Of a DNA stretch of 64,000 bases, positions 29,816 to 38,946 are shown piece by piece. Within the stretch, counting starts at the first letter, position 1; every line of letters starts with the position of its first letter. The position numbers and the translations under genes are program-made. The stretch comes from Candidatus Babelota bacterium (GTDB taxonomy: Bacteria; Babelota; Babeliae; Babelales; Babelaceae). The notes beneath the pieces are model-generated. The model made no database searches and had not been told where the DNA came from. It was given only the letters and a program-made list of their open reading frames with translations. The stretch lies in NCBI GenBank assembly GCA_023379005.1, contig JAMCTG010000005.1, forward strand, positions 310,001 through 374,000, read 5' to 3'.

Positions 29816-30400
29816 TTAAAAACTTGATAATCCAAGCTCTTTAAAAACTATCTGTTTAAGCTGATCTGTAGCCAATTTCTTACAGTCATTAACTATGCAA
29901 TATGTGCAAATAGGCTCTATATTTTCTATTTCTAATTCTTGGGCAGCAATTGCCAATCTTTTTGAAATTTTTTCCAAAGATTCCGTATTTCTTTGCAAAA
30001 GTCTTTGCTCTAAAATTTCCAAACTTGGAGGCTGAATCCAAATCGATAAAGCATAAGGAAATTTTTCTAAAATTTGTTTAACGCCAAACCGATCTATGAT
30101 TAAAAAGTATGATTTGCCTTTTTCCAATTCATTGATGATATTTTTGGGGGTTCCATAATATGAGCTATAGACATTGCTCCATTCCAAAAAAAAGCCTTCT
30201 TCTATTTTTGCTTCAAACTCAATAGATGATATAAAATGGTAATCTTGGCCTGTCACTTCATTGCCCCTAGGGTGCCGAGATGTATAAGTAATAACACGAT
30301 GAATGTTATATATATCCTTAAAAGATGTTAACAATTCATTAACAAGAGTGGTTTTACCTGCACCTGAAGGAGCAGCTATAAGAAAAAGTTTTCCGTTCAT
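29816..30400 (-). CDS. gmk: Guanylate kinase
   Basis: 194 aa. Phosphorylates GMP to GDP using ATP. P-loop APSGAGKTTL at 9-18; GMP-binding T-S-R-H-P-R-G-N-E with G-Q-D-Y-H-F near 40-55; Y-G-T-P-K at the substrate loop; and the lid-region R near KRLAIAAQELE. Length is normal. It lies between the prfB promoter region and the rRNA leader. Confidence 0.92.
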   Translation of the reverse strand: MNGKLFLIAAPSGAGKTTLVNELLTSFKDIYNIHRVITYTSRHPRGNEVTGQDYHFISSIEFEAKIEEGFFLEWSNVYSSYYGTPKNIINELEKGKSYFLIIDRFGVKQILEKFPYALSIWIQPPSLEILEQRLLQRNTESLEKISKRLAIAAQELEIENIEPICTYCIVNDCKKLATDQLKQIVFKELGLSSF

Positions 30401-30518
30401 ACTTATGAATTGTCCTTTTTGTATTACTATATATTAAACCATAAAAATTGACAGGCTGCAAATTTTTTAAGATAATTTATTCTAATAACTATAAGTTAAG
30501 GGGAATTGAATAAAAATT

Positions 30519-31607
30519 ATGTTAATAGACGATTTAAAAGAGAAATTAAAGCAATCAGAAACCGATCTGGATACTATTAAATCTTTTTGGCAAAACTCAA
30601 ATATCGAAAAAGAATATCAAGAATTATTGCAAGAAAGCGAAAAAGAGAATTTTTGGCAAAACCCTAATAGGACTGAGATTTCCAAAAAACTGCAAAAATT
30701 AAGATTAATAAGAGATCAATATTTAGAAATTATTAAGACCAGATCTGAACTTAATGATCTTATTTCTATTTTTGAAAATGATGAAAAAGAGCTAGAAAAT
30801 ATCAAACAAGAAGTTTATAAGCATGCTAAAGATCTAAGTAGATTTAAAATTTCATTATTATTAAATGAAGAACAAGACAATAGTCCTTGTTTTTTAAGCA
30901 TTAATGCTGGCGCTGGAGGAACTGAATCTCAAGATTGGTCAGAAATGCTTTTACGCATGTATGTCCGTTTTTGCGAAAGAGAAAAATTAAATGCTTCTTT
31001 AGTAGACCATCAAGTAGGTGAAGGAGCTGGTATAAAATCCGGTACATTATACATAAAAGGAAAAAATGCTTACGGTCTTTTAAAAGGAGAACAAGGAATT
31101 CATAGACTTGTAAGAATCTCTCCTTTTGATGCGAATAAAAGAAGACACACATCTTTTTCGGGTGTCGCTATAACACCAGAAGCACCTGATATTCAAATTA
31201 ATATTGATCCAAAAGATTTAAGAATAGATACATTTAGAGCTGGTGGTGCTGGTGGTCAGCACGTTAATAAAACTGAATCTGCAATTCGTATTACCCATAT
31301 TCCAACAAATACTGTAGTTCAATGCCAGAATGAACGTTCTCAGGCTCAGAATAAAGAAACTGCAATGAAAATGCTTTATGCAAAACTTTATCAAAAGCAA
31401 CAAGAAGAACAAAAAGCAAAATTAAGCAGTATTGAAAAAAAGAAAATTGAATGGGGATCTCAAATAAGATCTTACATTTTGCATCCATATAAAATGGTTA
31501 AAGATCATAGAACAGACTTAGAATCTCCACAACCTGAATTGGTGCTTGATGGAGAATTAATGGATTTTATTGAAAAATATTTAATACAATCTCAAACATC
31601 TAAATAA
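30519..31607 (+). CDS. prfB: Peptide chain release factor 2
   Basis: 362 aa. RF2 reads UAA and UGA: the anticodon-like motif is S-P-F in R-I-S-P-F-D (RF1 would have P-x-T). The catalytic GGQ lies in GGAGGQHVNK. The N-terminal helical domain and the AGAGGTESQDW entry strand are standard. Unlike many bacteria, the gene shows no programmed +1 frameshift: at the usual place, near codon 25, the sequence reads TTTTGGCAA in frame rather than CTTTGAC. AAGGGG before the ATG is the ribosome binding site, at a rather long spacing. Confidence 0.95.
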   Translation: MLIDDLKEKLKQSETDLDTIKSFWQNSNIEKEYQELLQESEKENFWQNPNRTEISKKLQKLRLIRDQYLEIIKTRSELNDLISIFENDEKELENIKQEVYKHAKDLSRFKISLLLNEEQDNSPCFLSINAGAGGTESQDWSEMLLRMYVRFCEREKLNASLVDHQVGEGAGIKSGTLYIKGKNAYGLLKGEQGIHRLVRISPFDANKRRHTSFSGVAITPEAPDIQINIDPKDLRIDTFRAGGAGGQHVNKTESAIRITHIPTNTVVQCQNERSQAQNKETAMKMLYAKLYQKQQEEQKAKLSSIEKKKIEWGSQIRSYILHPYKMVKDHRTDLESPQPELVLDGELMDFIEKYLIQSQTSK

Positions 31608-31660
31608 AAAAACCCGGTTCCTACTACGGCAAGGCTTCGAAGGACAGGCCGGGTTTTTTT
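31604..31660 (+). terminator. Intrinsic terminator after prfB
   Basis: Arms AAACCCGG (31610-31617) and CCGGGTTT (31649-31656), followed by a T run to 31660. The long loop contains a second small palindrome (CCTTCGAAGG-like). Confidence 0.8.
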
Positions 31661-31676
31661 ATTTAATTAATATAAA

Positions 31677-32201
31677 TTATGGTCTTAAAACATATGGAGC
31701 CGTAGAAGTAGCTGTATGAGCAGTTGGCATACTAGCATATGCAGCGGCTGTTTTTGTATCATGAGGTAAGTATTTATAAAAATTAGGCAGATTATAAATG
31801 AGGAACAAAATTAATGGCATGCACTTTTTTTCCCATTTACATGTTGGCAAAGTTCTACGAAGTTTAACTGCCCATCTTGCCCCAACCAAAGAAAAAGCTG
31901 ATTTAAAAATTATGGGAACAATTTCATTCTCATGCCCAATCTCTTTACCAATATGATATGTTGCAGAACCTGCATTAAATAGATTGATTGTGCCTAATGT
32001 AGCATCTATAAATTTATCTTTTAAAGTTTTACTTCTTTTTTCAATATTAATCGCCTGTTCTTCTAACGAATCTACAGAATATCCTAAAACCATACTATTT
32101 AAAGCCAATTTCATTGATTCTGGCAAGTCAAAGCTTACCGAATTACAAGAAAATATTGAAAGCAACATAATAGATAATAATTTAATAAATTTCATATTCA
32201 C
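31677..32201 (-). CDS. Secreted protein, paralogue of the neighbour at 32227
   Basis: 174 aa with a signal peptide (residues 1-22). A central segment reads G-Y-S-x-x-S-L-E ... N-L-F-N-A-G-S-A-T-Y-H-I-G-K-E, matching the neighbour's G-Y-S-F-G-G-I-E ... N-L-F-Q-A-G-D-R-I-Y-K-D with the same spacing, so the two are paralogues. Two or three hydrophobic stretches may be membrane helices. Co-directional with the OPT transporter upstream; function unknown. Confidence 0.6.
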   Translation of the reverse strand: MNMKFIKLLSIMLLSIFSCNSVSFDLPESMKLALNSMVLGYSVDSLEEQAINIEKRSKTLKDKFIDATLGTINLFNAGSATYHIGKEIGHENEIVPIIFKSAFSLVGARWAVKLRRTLPTCKWEKKCMPLILFLIYNLPNFYKYLPHDTKTAAAYASMPTAHTATSTAPYVLRP

Positions 32202-32226
32202 CCTTTGAATTTAAAATTTGTTTATT

Positions 32227-32610
32227 TCATTTAACATTTTTTGAATACAATATACCAAAAGGAATTAGATATCTTTCCATTTTCCAAAATATATAATCCT
32301 TATGAATTTTTGCGCCTAGTTTTGCACATCCTAGTGCTACAACAATTTTAATTAATTTTTTTAAATTTTCTTCTGATTTTGTATCTTTATAAATTCTATC
32401 TCCTGCCTGAAACAAATTGACAATATTTGCACAAAATAAAAAAGCTTTCATAACCCTCTCTTTTTTATTCTTTTTGTTTACATAATGCTCTATGCCACCA
32501 AATGAATAACCGGCAATAAGGCCTTCAACAACAGGGTTTTTAAAATCATTCAAATCAGCTCTTACTAAACTGCAAAATAAAATCGTAAATAAAAATAAAA
32601 ATTTTTTCAT
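32227..32610 (-). CDS. Secreted protein, paralogue of the neighbour at 31677
   Basis: 127 aa from the ATG at 32610; an earlier frame to 32673 overlaps the transporter and is rejected because M-K-K-F-L-F-L-F here starts a signal peptide. It shares the G-Y-S and N-L-F-x-A-G motifs with its paralogue and has K/E-rich loops. It starts 5 bases after the OPT gene stops, so it is probably translated from the same mRNA. Function unknown, perhaps an accessory to the transporter. Confidence 0.6.
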   Translation of the reverse strand: MKKFLFLFTILFCSLVRADLNDFKNPVVEGLIAGYSFGGIEHYVNKKNKKERVMKAFLFCANIVNLFQAGDRIYKDTKSEENLKKLIKIVVALGCAKLGAKIHKDYIFWKMERYLIPFGILYSKNVK

Positions 32611-32615
32611 ATTTC

Positions 32616-34211
32616 TCAAATTAAAGTTCTTAAAAACATCCATATAGAATTTGCTGCAAATACTCCTGACCAAAATGGATAATAATCCTCTTTTTCTTTT
32701 ACAAAATAAGTTAACAAGCCTCCTAAAATTAACATCAATGAGTAATCGATTTGCATTAACAGTCCACCGAGAACCAAAACTGGATTCACCCTAATGTATG
32801 TTAAAATAATTGAAAAAATTATTCCCAACACTAACGCATAAATATTAAACGAAGTAAAATTAATTAGCAAAGCCCTAGATTGTGCTTTTTGTGCAAATAA
32901 TTGATAAGAACCAAGTCCGAAATAATTGATTAAAAAATAAAAAATAAAACCAATACTCAAAGATGAAATTAATAATCCTAACCATTGATATGCGATCATT
33001 TTTCTTTGATCAATGTTTGAAATTTGTGCCATTTTTCTTCCAAACATAATATCGCTTGCAACTCCGCCACTTACTTCAATAAATAAAGCAGTCAGTGTTG
33101 CTTGAACAAAATTAAATCCAAAAATTAGCATACCAGGAACCATAACATAAGTTGCAAATCTTCCAACAGGAGCTATCCCCATTTCGCCGGCTATCAACAT
33201 TAATTGATATGTACAAATAAAAGACAATGCCAATAAATAAATTTGACCCAATATAGAAAATTTAAAATAAGATAATAGAGCTATTGAAAAACTTAAAATT
33301 ATTAAAGCAGATAAAATAAATGTTTTAGAAAGCTTATAAGTAAAAAAATCAAATTTATTATTTTTTGCTTTAGACAATGATTTTTTTATTCGTTTTGGCA
33401 AATCAAGAAATCCCATAATTGCACCATATAAAGTTAATCCACTTGCAAAAGCCATCATAAAATCTTCATTTGAAAGTTTAGGAAAATAAAATTGATGTAA
33501 TGGATTAATTAAAAATAATTTTGAAAACAAACCCACAGCTAATGGCTTGGCAATTACATGGCCGGTAATAAAACCTATCGCAATTAACATAGGCATTTGA
33601 TCAAGACGCAACAAAATAGATGGAAAATTAATTTTAGCAGCAGTGGTTTTTGCAATCAGACAAAAAGTTTGAGGAATTATTTTATATATCTTCTGCAAGA
33701 ATAAATAAACAGTGGTAATAATTATCCCAAAAACTAATTCTAAGGATTTTCTCATCTGGTTTTGAGCCATAATCATTTTGCTAACCATTTGGCCTACAGG
33801 AAAAGCCATTTTTTCTTCATTTAATAGTTTATCTTGAAAAAAGCCAGCCACTAGAAATGCAAAGCAACCTGCTACAAAGGCACAAATCGATAAAATTGAA
33901 CAAAAAAAGAAGGGCCTGGAGAGCCATGAATTGAATAAATTAGGGGCCAAAAAGTATAGGGTAGGAAACGAAAAACCAAATCCTGTAGCCAAAATACCGC
34001 CTATAGACGCACAAAAAGTACTTAAAGCTAAAGATAATGTAAATTTTTTTGGCTCTATAACCCGTGAAAATAGCCTAAAAATGATAGTTGCTAGTAAAAC
34101 CAGGGTAGGTTCAATCCAGGGTCCTATTGGTGTAGCCATGGTTATATAACTCATAACTGCTGTAGAAAATAGAGATAGGGCAATTGATATGAATATTAGG
34201 AGTAATTCCAT
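32616..34211 (-). CDS. OPT-family oligopeptide/metal-chelate transporter
   Basis: 531 aa with about 14 hydrophobic helices. The N-terminal S-Y-I-T-M-A-T-P-I-G-P-W-I-E-P helix and the later A-G-E-M-G-I-A-P-V-G-R-F-A-T-Y-V-M-V-P-G helix are OPT-like. The family imports oligopeptides or siderophore-metal complexes with protons. For a host-associated cell with few biosynthesis genes, peptide uptake from the host is plausible. First gene of a three-gene unit with the paralogue pair. Confidence 0.75.
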   Translation of the reverse strand: MELLLIFISIALSLFSTAVMSYITMATPIGPWIEPTLVLLATIIFRLFSRVIEPKKFTLSLALSTFCASIGGILATGFGFSFPTLYFLAPNLFNSWLSRPFFFCSILSICAFVAGCFAFLVAGFFQDKLLNEEKMAFPVGQMVSKMIMAQNQMRKSLELVFGIIITTVYLFLQKIYKIIPQTFCLIAKTTAAKINFPSILLRLDQMPMLIAIGFITGHVIAKPLAVGLFSKLFLINPLHQFYFPKLSNEDFMMAFASGLTLYGAIMGFLDLPKRIKKSLSKAKNNKFDFFTYKLSKTFILSALIILSFSIALLSYFKFSILGQIYLLALSFICTYQLMLIAGEMGIAPVGRFATYVMVPGMLIFGFNFVQATLTALFIEVSGGVASDIMFGRKMAQISNIDQRKMIAYQWLGLLISSLSIGFIFYFLINYFGLGSYQLFAQKAQSRALLINFTSFNIYALVLGIIFSIILTYIRVNPVLVLGGLLMQIDYSLMLILGGLLTYFVKEKEDYYPFWSGVFAANSIWMFLRTLI

Positions 34212-34330
34212 GGGGCAAGCCTTAAAAATAAGGTAAAAATGGGCTAACTTTCAATTTTTTCCATTTTAATGTATACTGGTAATATAAATTGTAAAGCAGA
34301 ACATGCTTTCCAAAGTGGAGGGAAAACATT

Positions 34331-35320
34331 ATGTTTAAGAAATTATTCATATTATTTTTAACTTTATTAGCAAATACTCCTATCACAGAATGTACAAAAC
34401 CACAATATTCTACAGTTGATTTGAATACTTGCTGTCTTTTCGATACAAAATTTCTTAAAAATCATGAGGCCGTGAGAGATCACCTTATTAAGGCGGAAAA
34501 TTTTGAAGAAATAAAATTCAAAACTTCTGACAATATTACTATTGAAGGTCTTTTTAGAAAAGCTAAAGGTCCGGCATGCTCAACATTTATTGTAAGCTGC
34601 GGATTCTTGCCAGGACGTCTTGAAGGAATGTCTTCATTAATTGCTATACTACCACAGGACTCTAATATATTATTTTATAATGCTCGCGGACATGGAAAAA
34701 GTGAAGGATTCTTTCAATTTTTAAATTTTGGAAATTATGGAGTTCATGAATATAAAGATATTCTTGCTGCTATATCAACTGCGCATGAAAAAGATCCTAA
34801 TAGTCCCAAAATTTTATTCGGTGTGTGTGCAGGTGCATTCAATTGCGCTCATGCTTTAAACACTATGGCTGAATTTGAAAGAGAAAAATTTATTCAAAGA
34901 TTTAATATTAAAGGTTTAGTTTTTGATAGTGGCTGGGCACAAGTTTCAAAAGTTGCTTTGAGCGCTATTGATAGTCAAATTGACAGAACATTGGAAAAAG
35001 ACACTTGGATGTATTCGATTACAAATTCAGTTGTTTCAAATTATAGATCTTGGTTCGTATTGCCTCAAATGAAGGAATATGAAAAAGAAACTTGTCTTTT
35101 TGGGAAAATGAAAAATATCAAACTTCCAGTTTTATATATTCACTCAAAAGACGACACTTTTGCATTATTTGAAGATGCTAAAAAATTAGCTGATGAAACT
35201 CCTAATGCAATTACTTGGTGGATTGATGAAAAAAAATCATCTCATGCTAATCACATATTAAAATTAAAAGATGAATATAAAACTAAAGTACAAAATTTTA
35301 TTTCTTATCTTTTAAGTTAA
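34331..35320 (+). CDS. Secreted alpha/beta hydrolase with cysteine nucleophile
   Basis: 329 aa. Signal peptide 1-18. Residues 60-310 have the alpha/beta-hydrolase fold: G-L-F strand, Y-N-A-R-G-H-G-K-S near 116-124, and nucleophile elbow G-V-C166-A-G, where most enzymes have Ser. Acid Asp274 or Asp275 in HSKDDTF and His305 or His308 in SSHANH complete a triad. Cys nucleophiles occur in dienelactone-hydrolase-like enzymes. Several extra Cys may form disulfides in the periplasm. GGAGGG precedes the ATG. Substrate unknown; ester or thioester cleavage likely. Confidence 0.75.
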   Translation: MFKKLFILFLTLLANTPITECTKPQYSTVDLNTCCLFDTKFLKNHEAVRDHLIKAENFEEIKFKTSDNITIEGLFRKAKGPACSTFIVSCGFLPGRLEGMSSLIAILPQDSNILFYNARGHGKSEGFFQFLNFGNYGVHEYKDILAAISTAHEKDPNSPKILFGVCAGAFNCAHALNTMAEFEREKFIQRFNIKGLVFDSGWAQVSKVALSAIDSQIDRTLEKDTWMYSITNSVVSNYRSWFVLPQMKEYEKETCLFGKMKNIKLPVLYIHSKDDTFALFEDAKKLADETPNAITWWIDEKKSSHANHILKLKDEYKTKVQNFISYLLS

Positions 35321-35325
35321 TATCT

Positions 35326-35667
35326 TTAAATCTCAGAAGCAGAAATCATTTTTCCTGCTAACATATGCATGTGCAAATGAAATACTCTTTGTCCTGCATT
35401 ATATCCGCTGTTGATTACTAATTTAAAATCAGCAGCTTTTTCATTTTTTTTAGAAATTTCTTGCGCTATATAAAACATTCCAGAAAGCACATCCGCATCT
35501 TCTTTTGTAATAGATTGCACATCTTTAATATGCTTTTTCGGCATTATCAAATAATGAATTGGCGCTTTGGGCGCAATATCATTGATAACGATCATATCTT
35601 TATTTTCAAAAACAATTGTACTTGGAATTTTGTGATCTATTATTTTACAAAAAATACAATCTTGCAT
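35326..35667 (-). CDS. HIT-family (HinT-like) nucleotide hydrolase
   Basis: 113 aa. N-terminal C-I-F-C-K-I, the strand [15 protein letters not shown], and the catalytic triad H-L-H-M-H-M near residue 100 identify the histidine-triad family. HinT enzymes hydrolyse purine phosphoramidates and aminoacyl-adenylates. Convergent with the hydrolase gene, 5 bases apart. Confidence 0.92.
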   Translation of the reverse strand: MQDCIFCKIIDHKIPSTIVFENKDMIVINDIAPKAPIHYLIMPKKHIKDVQSITKEDADVLSGMFYIAQEISKKNEKAADFKLVINSGYNAGQRVFHLHMHMLAGKMISASEI

Positions 35668-35735
35668 GATTTTTCTCTCCCCAAAAGAATTGCCTCGAAC
35701 GAAGTAAGCCTACTATACATAAATAGTTTGGCCTG

Positions 35736-35762
35736 CCAGTCATTTCTTTCAGAAATGACTGG
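35736..35762 (-). repeat. tRNA-linked palindrome, copy 1 (with tRNA-Leu)
   Basis: Minus strand: CCAGTCATTTCT, loop GAA, AGAAATGACTGG, a perfect 12-bp stem. The first three bases are the encoded CCA of tRNA-Leu. Followed by CAGGCC as in the other copies. Confidence 0.85.
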
Positions 35763-35846
35763 TGCCGGGGGTCGGACTCGAACCGACACAGTGTCGCCAC
35801 CGCGGGATTTTGAGTCCCGTGCGTCTGCCAATTTCGCCACCCCGGC
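35760..35846 (-). tRNA. tRNA-Leu(CAA)
   Basis: 87 nt, class II with a long variable arm and encoded CCA. Acceptor GCCGGGG/CCCCGGC; anticodon CAA in loop CTCAAAA. Short open frames reported on both strands here are artefacts of the tRNA. Confidence 0.93.
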
Positions 35847-35976
35847 TTTAAACATTTCAAGTAATAGGAATATAGATAAATAATAACAAATCTAGAGTAT
35901 GCGTCAATTCAGCACTTGAATTATCAAATAATCTAGATATATTTTTCGCCAATACAAATTTTCAAAAAGGTAAAAA

Positions 35977-36615
35977 ATGAAAAAATTTTTATTAATTTTA
36001 TCTCTATTCAAATTATCTTTTGGAATGGGGGAAAATGAATTTAATAATACTTTTGATCAAACATTTTTTTCTTATCAAAATGGTTCTATCAACACGGGAA
36101 ATCCGGGCAGAATTCTTACCCCTAATGAAATTGTTATAAATATAAACAGATCTCTATTTAAAGAAGAATTAATTAAATTAATCACCCAAAAAAAATATAC
36201 TGAATTGCTACAGAGATTAAATACGCTAAACATTAATTTATCAAAAAAAGATTGTGAACAATTAATAAATTTATTAAAAAATAATTTAAAAATTATTGAT
36301 CCTAAAAAATTCTCAATATTATACAGAAAAATCCTTACTTATTTTTTATCAATATCTTTCATTTCAATCTTTGCATATGCTGGTTTTAGTATAACCTCTG
36401 AATATGCACCGACATTATTTCAATATGATAAGTATGTATTTACTTATTTTGTTATATGTACGTTGTTAAGTATGGGTTTAAATTTAACAAACTTAACTTA
36501 TCATTACGACAATTTAGATGATTTATCAAAAAAACAAGAAGAATTAATTCAATCAGATGATTTAAGAAATGAAATTTTAAATATTTTAAAAACTGAATCA
36601 GAAAATCATGTCTAA
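35977..36615 (+). CDS. Signal-bearing membrane protein, tandem paralogue 1 of 3
   Basis: 212 aa. Signal peptide 1-16, then a polar part with an E-L-I-K-L-I-T-Q-K-K-Y-T-E-L-L-Q-R-L helix and L-S-K-K-D motif, then two membrane helices (about 115-140 and 148-170) and a short charged tail. Paralogues 2 and 3 repeat this plan in the same order. Topology suggests a soluble domain outside the inner membrane. Function unknown; no recognised family. Confidence 0.6.
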   Translation: MKKFLLILSLFKLSFGMGENEFNNTFDQTFFSYQNGSINTGNPGRILTPNEIVININRSLFKEELIKLITQKKYTELLQRLNTLNINLSKKDCEQLINLLKNNLKIIDPKKFSILYRKILTYFLSISFISIFAYAGFSITSEYAPTLFQYDKYVFTYFVICTLLSMGLNLTNLTYHYDNLDDLSKKQEELIQSDDLRNEILNILKTESENHV

Positions 36616-36628
36616 ATAAGGGAATATA

Positions 36629-37156
36629 ATGAAAAAATTTTTACTTGCATTAATCATATTTAAAATATCTTTTTGTATGGAACAGCAAATTCCAAATGTT
36701 CCACAAACTACTCCGGGTGAAACTCATATAATAAATATTAATTCAGATTTTCAAGACTTAAAAAAGTTAATTAAAGAAAAAAAATATATAGAAATTTTAA
36801 GGAAATTAAGATCTTCAAATTTAAATAATTTAAGCAAAGAAGATGGTGAAAAATTAGTAAAATTAATCAAAAATGAAACAAAGATAATTAATAATTCCCA
36901 AGAATCTAATTATTATAAATTATATATTTTTTTCTTTTTAACTAATTATATTTTAACTGTTACTAATCTTGTACTTTCTTCTAATTGTGAAAATTCGACT
37001 TTATTTTGGTTAATATTTGCAAGTTCTATCATTTCATATTTCACAGTTAGTGGACAAGAATTTATTCTAACTAAACCTTCTGTAACAAAACAAAATGAAT
37101 TAGAAAAAGTTGATGATGAAAAAAGAGCAGTATTGAACATTTTAAATCCATTATAA
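36629..37156 (+). CDS. Signal-bearing membrane protein, tandem paralogue 2 of 3
   Basis: 175 aa. The signal peptide reads K-K-F-L-L-A-L-I-I-F-K-I-S-F-C. The D-L-K-K-L-I-K-E-K-K-Y-I-E-I-L-R-K-L helix and L-S-K-E-D motif match paralogue 1, followed by two hydrophobic helices. 13 bases after paralogue 1, so one transcript. Function unknown. Confidence 0.6.
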   Translation: MKKFLLALIIFKISFCMEQQIPNVPQTTPGETHIININSDFQDLKKLIKEKKYIEILRKLRSSNLNNLSKEDGEKLVKLIKNETKIINNSQESNYYKLYIFFFLTNYILTVTNLVLSSNCENSTLFWLIFASSIISYFTVSGQEFILTKPSVTKQNELEKVDDEKRAVLNILNPL

Positions 37157-37181
37157 TTTATTTCTTACAAGCAGGAATAAT

Positions 37182-37760
37182 ATGAAAAAAATCTTTTTTG
37201 CTATTACGGCAATTAACACATCTTTTTGTATGCAATATCAAAGTCCAAAACAAAGTTTGCGAAATTCAAGAGAATATACAAATGTAGACTTGTCAGAAAA
37301 TGGTCTTAAAGAACAAATTAAATCATTAATATTGCATCAGCAATATGATGATATTTTACAAATTTTAAATTTGCGTGATGCAAAAAATTTGACTCAGCAG
37401 GATTTGGAGGAATTGAAAACATTTGTTAATGATAAACAAGTTATAAACAAAAAACATTGTTCAACTTTTAAAAAACTTTCTTGGACGTGTGCTATATTAA
37501 TTTCTGCAATATTAGCAACTGGTGGAAGTTTATATTTATATGGGAATTTGCAAAATGATGAAGGAATAATGCAAGCAGCATATTATATTTTAGAGACAGG
37601 AGGCACACTTGGATTTTCAAGCTGTCTCGGTTTAAATGTTTTTCAAATTACCAGATCTAATTGCGAATCTTTAAAAAAACAGATTAGAATTGAGTCTCAG
37701 CAAAATAAACAACAAGATGTATTAGAAAAACTTTCTGAATTATCTAAAAATTTAAATTAA
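37182..37760 (+). CDS. Signal-bearing membrane protein, tandem paralogue 3 of 3
   Basis: 192 aa. Signal peptide, then Q-I-K-S-L-I-L-H-Q-Q-Y-D-D-I-L-Q-I-L and L-T-Q-Q-D-L-E, aligned with the same positions in paralogues 1 and 2, then two membrane helices, the second glycine-rich, and a Gln-rich tail. It diverges most of the three. Its last 4 bases overlap the convergent PilC gene. Confidence 0.6.
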   Translation: MKKIFFAITAINTSFCMQYQSPKQSLRNSREYTNVDLSENGLKEQIKSLILHQQYDDILQILNLRDAKNLTQQDLEELKTFVNDKQVINKKHCSTFKKLSWTCAILISAILATGGSLYLYGNLQNDEGIMQAAYYILETGGTLGFSSCLGLNVFQITRSNCESLKKQIRIESQQNKQQDVLEKLSELSKNLN

Positions 37761-38944
37761 GAAATTACATTTGACATATTAAATATCGGAACGTAAACAG
37801 AATAAATTAAGAATGCAATAAATAATCCGATAAAAATTAAAAGCAATGGCTGAATTATTGAAATCCAAAAGTTTAATTTTTGATAAATTTTATCCTGATA
37901 AAATTGTGAGGTATTAAATATTGATTCAGCAAAATTTCCACTTTCTTGCCCAACATTTATCATTGTATAAAATTCATTTGATGAAAAAATACTGCACTTG
38001 ATTGAATCGGCCAATGATCTGCCATTTTCTAAATTTAAAATTATTTTATCTATCTCATTTTGTAAAAACAAATTATTAATCGCCTTTTTCGCAATTATTA
38101 GCCCGTTAGTCAAATGAATGCCAGATTTTAATAACAATGCCAAACAGTTGAGAAAAAAATAGTTATTTAATTGAATGACAAAATTTTTTGTAAGAGGACA
38201 AATAATTAAAAACTTATGATATTTCGATTTAAAATTTTCTCTCTTTTTTAATTTAAAAAAAATTAAACCTAAAAACACTACAGCAAACAAAATATAGAAT
38301 AAATTAATGCTTCTTAAAAATTTACTTATTCCAAAAATAATTTTTGTACTTTGTGGCAATGGTTGATTAAAGACCTCAAAAATTGATTCAAAACGCGGAA
38401 CTACAAATATAAAAATAGAAAGTGCTATAACAATAAAAAATATTATTGTTATAATTGGCATCATCAATGCTGACTTCAATTTTTTTGAAAAATCATCAAT
38501 TGTTTTTAATCTATGATCGATCAAAGCCAAAGCTTGACCTATTTTGCCGGAACTATTTCCTGAATCTATTAATGCAATAGAAACATGATCAAAAATATTT
38601 TCATGCTTTTTTAATGCGTTTGTAAATGTTAATCCCTGCGCTAAATTATCTTTTAAGCTTTTAATAATATTTTTAAGATTTTTATCTTTAGTGTCGGGAT
38701 AAATTATTCCCAAAGCATTAAAGATTCTGATACCAGAATTTACGAGTTTAGACAATTGCCCAAAAAAAAGACGAATACTTTTTCTTTTTACAAAATTAAA
38801 TTTAGGATTATATTTTCTTGCTCTTAAAAGACCAATTTCTTTTTGCAAAAGTTCAACATTTAAATCATCAACTGAAATAGCAAAATTTTTTCCTTTAATA
38901 AAATTGCCATTTAAATTTATTCCAACCCACTTATAATGTGGCAT
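37757..38944 (-). CDS. Type II secretion/type IV pilus inner-membrane protein (PilC/GspF)
   Basis: 395 aa. Two T2SSF repeats: R-L-F-F-G-Q-L-S-K-L-V-N-S-G-I near residue 60 with A-L-I-D-S-G-N-S-S-G-K-I-G, and L-N-C-L-A-L-L-L-K-S-G-I near 265 with M-I-N-V-G-Q-E-S-G. Three or four membrane helices, including a hydrophobic C-terminus. It is the platform protein of pilus/secretion machines. No ATPase, pilin or secretin gene lies near it, so the rest of the machine is elsewhere. The DUF167 gene is 2 bases upstream. Confidence 0.88.
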   Translation of the reverse strand: MPHYKWVGINLNGNFIKGKNFAISVDDLNVELLQKEIGLLRARKYNPKFNFVKRKSIRLFFGQLSKLVNSGIRIFNALGIIYPDTKDKNLKNIIKSLKDNLAQGLTFTNALKKHENIFDHVSIALIDSGNSSGKIGQALALIDHRLKTIDDFSKKLKSALMMPIITIIFFIVIALSIFIFVVPRFESIFEVFNQPLPQSTKIIFGISKFLRSINLFYILFAVVFLGLIFFKLKKRENFKSKYHKFLIICPLTKNFVIQLNNYFFLNCLALLLKSGIHLTNGLIIAKKAINNLFLQNEIDKIILNLENGRSLADSIKCSIFSSNEFYTMINVGQESGNFAESIFNTSQFYQDKIYQKLNFWISIIQPLLLIFIGLFIAFLIYSVYVPIFNMSNVIS

Positions 38945-38946
38945 AA

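Noticed and set aside
35640-35860. Open frames over tRNA-Leu on the minus strand
   Set aside because: They translate the tRNA sequence and the palindrome; no start signal or coding bias.
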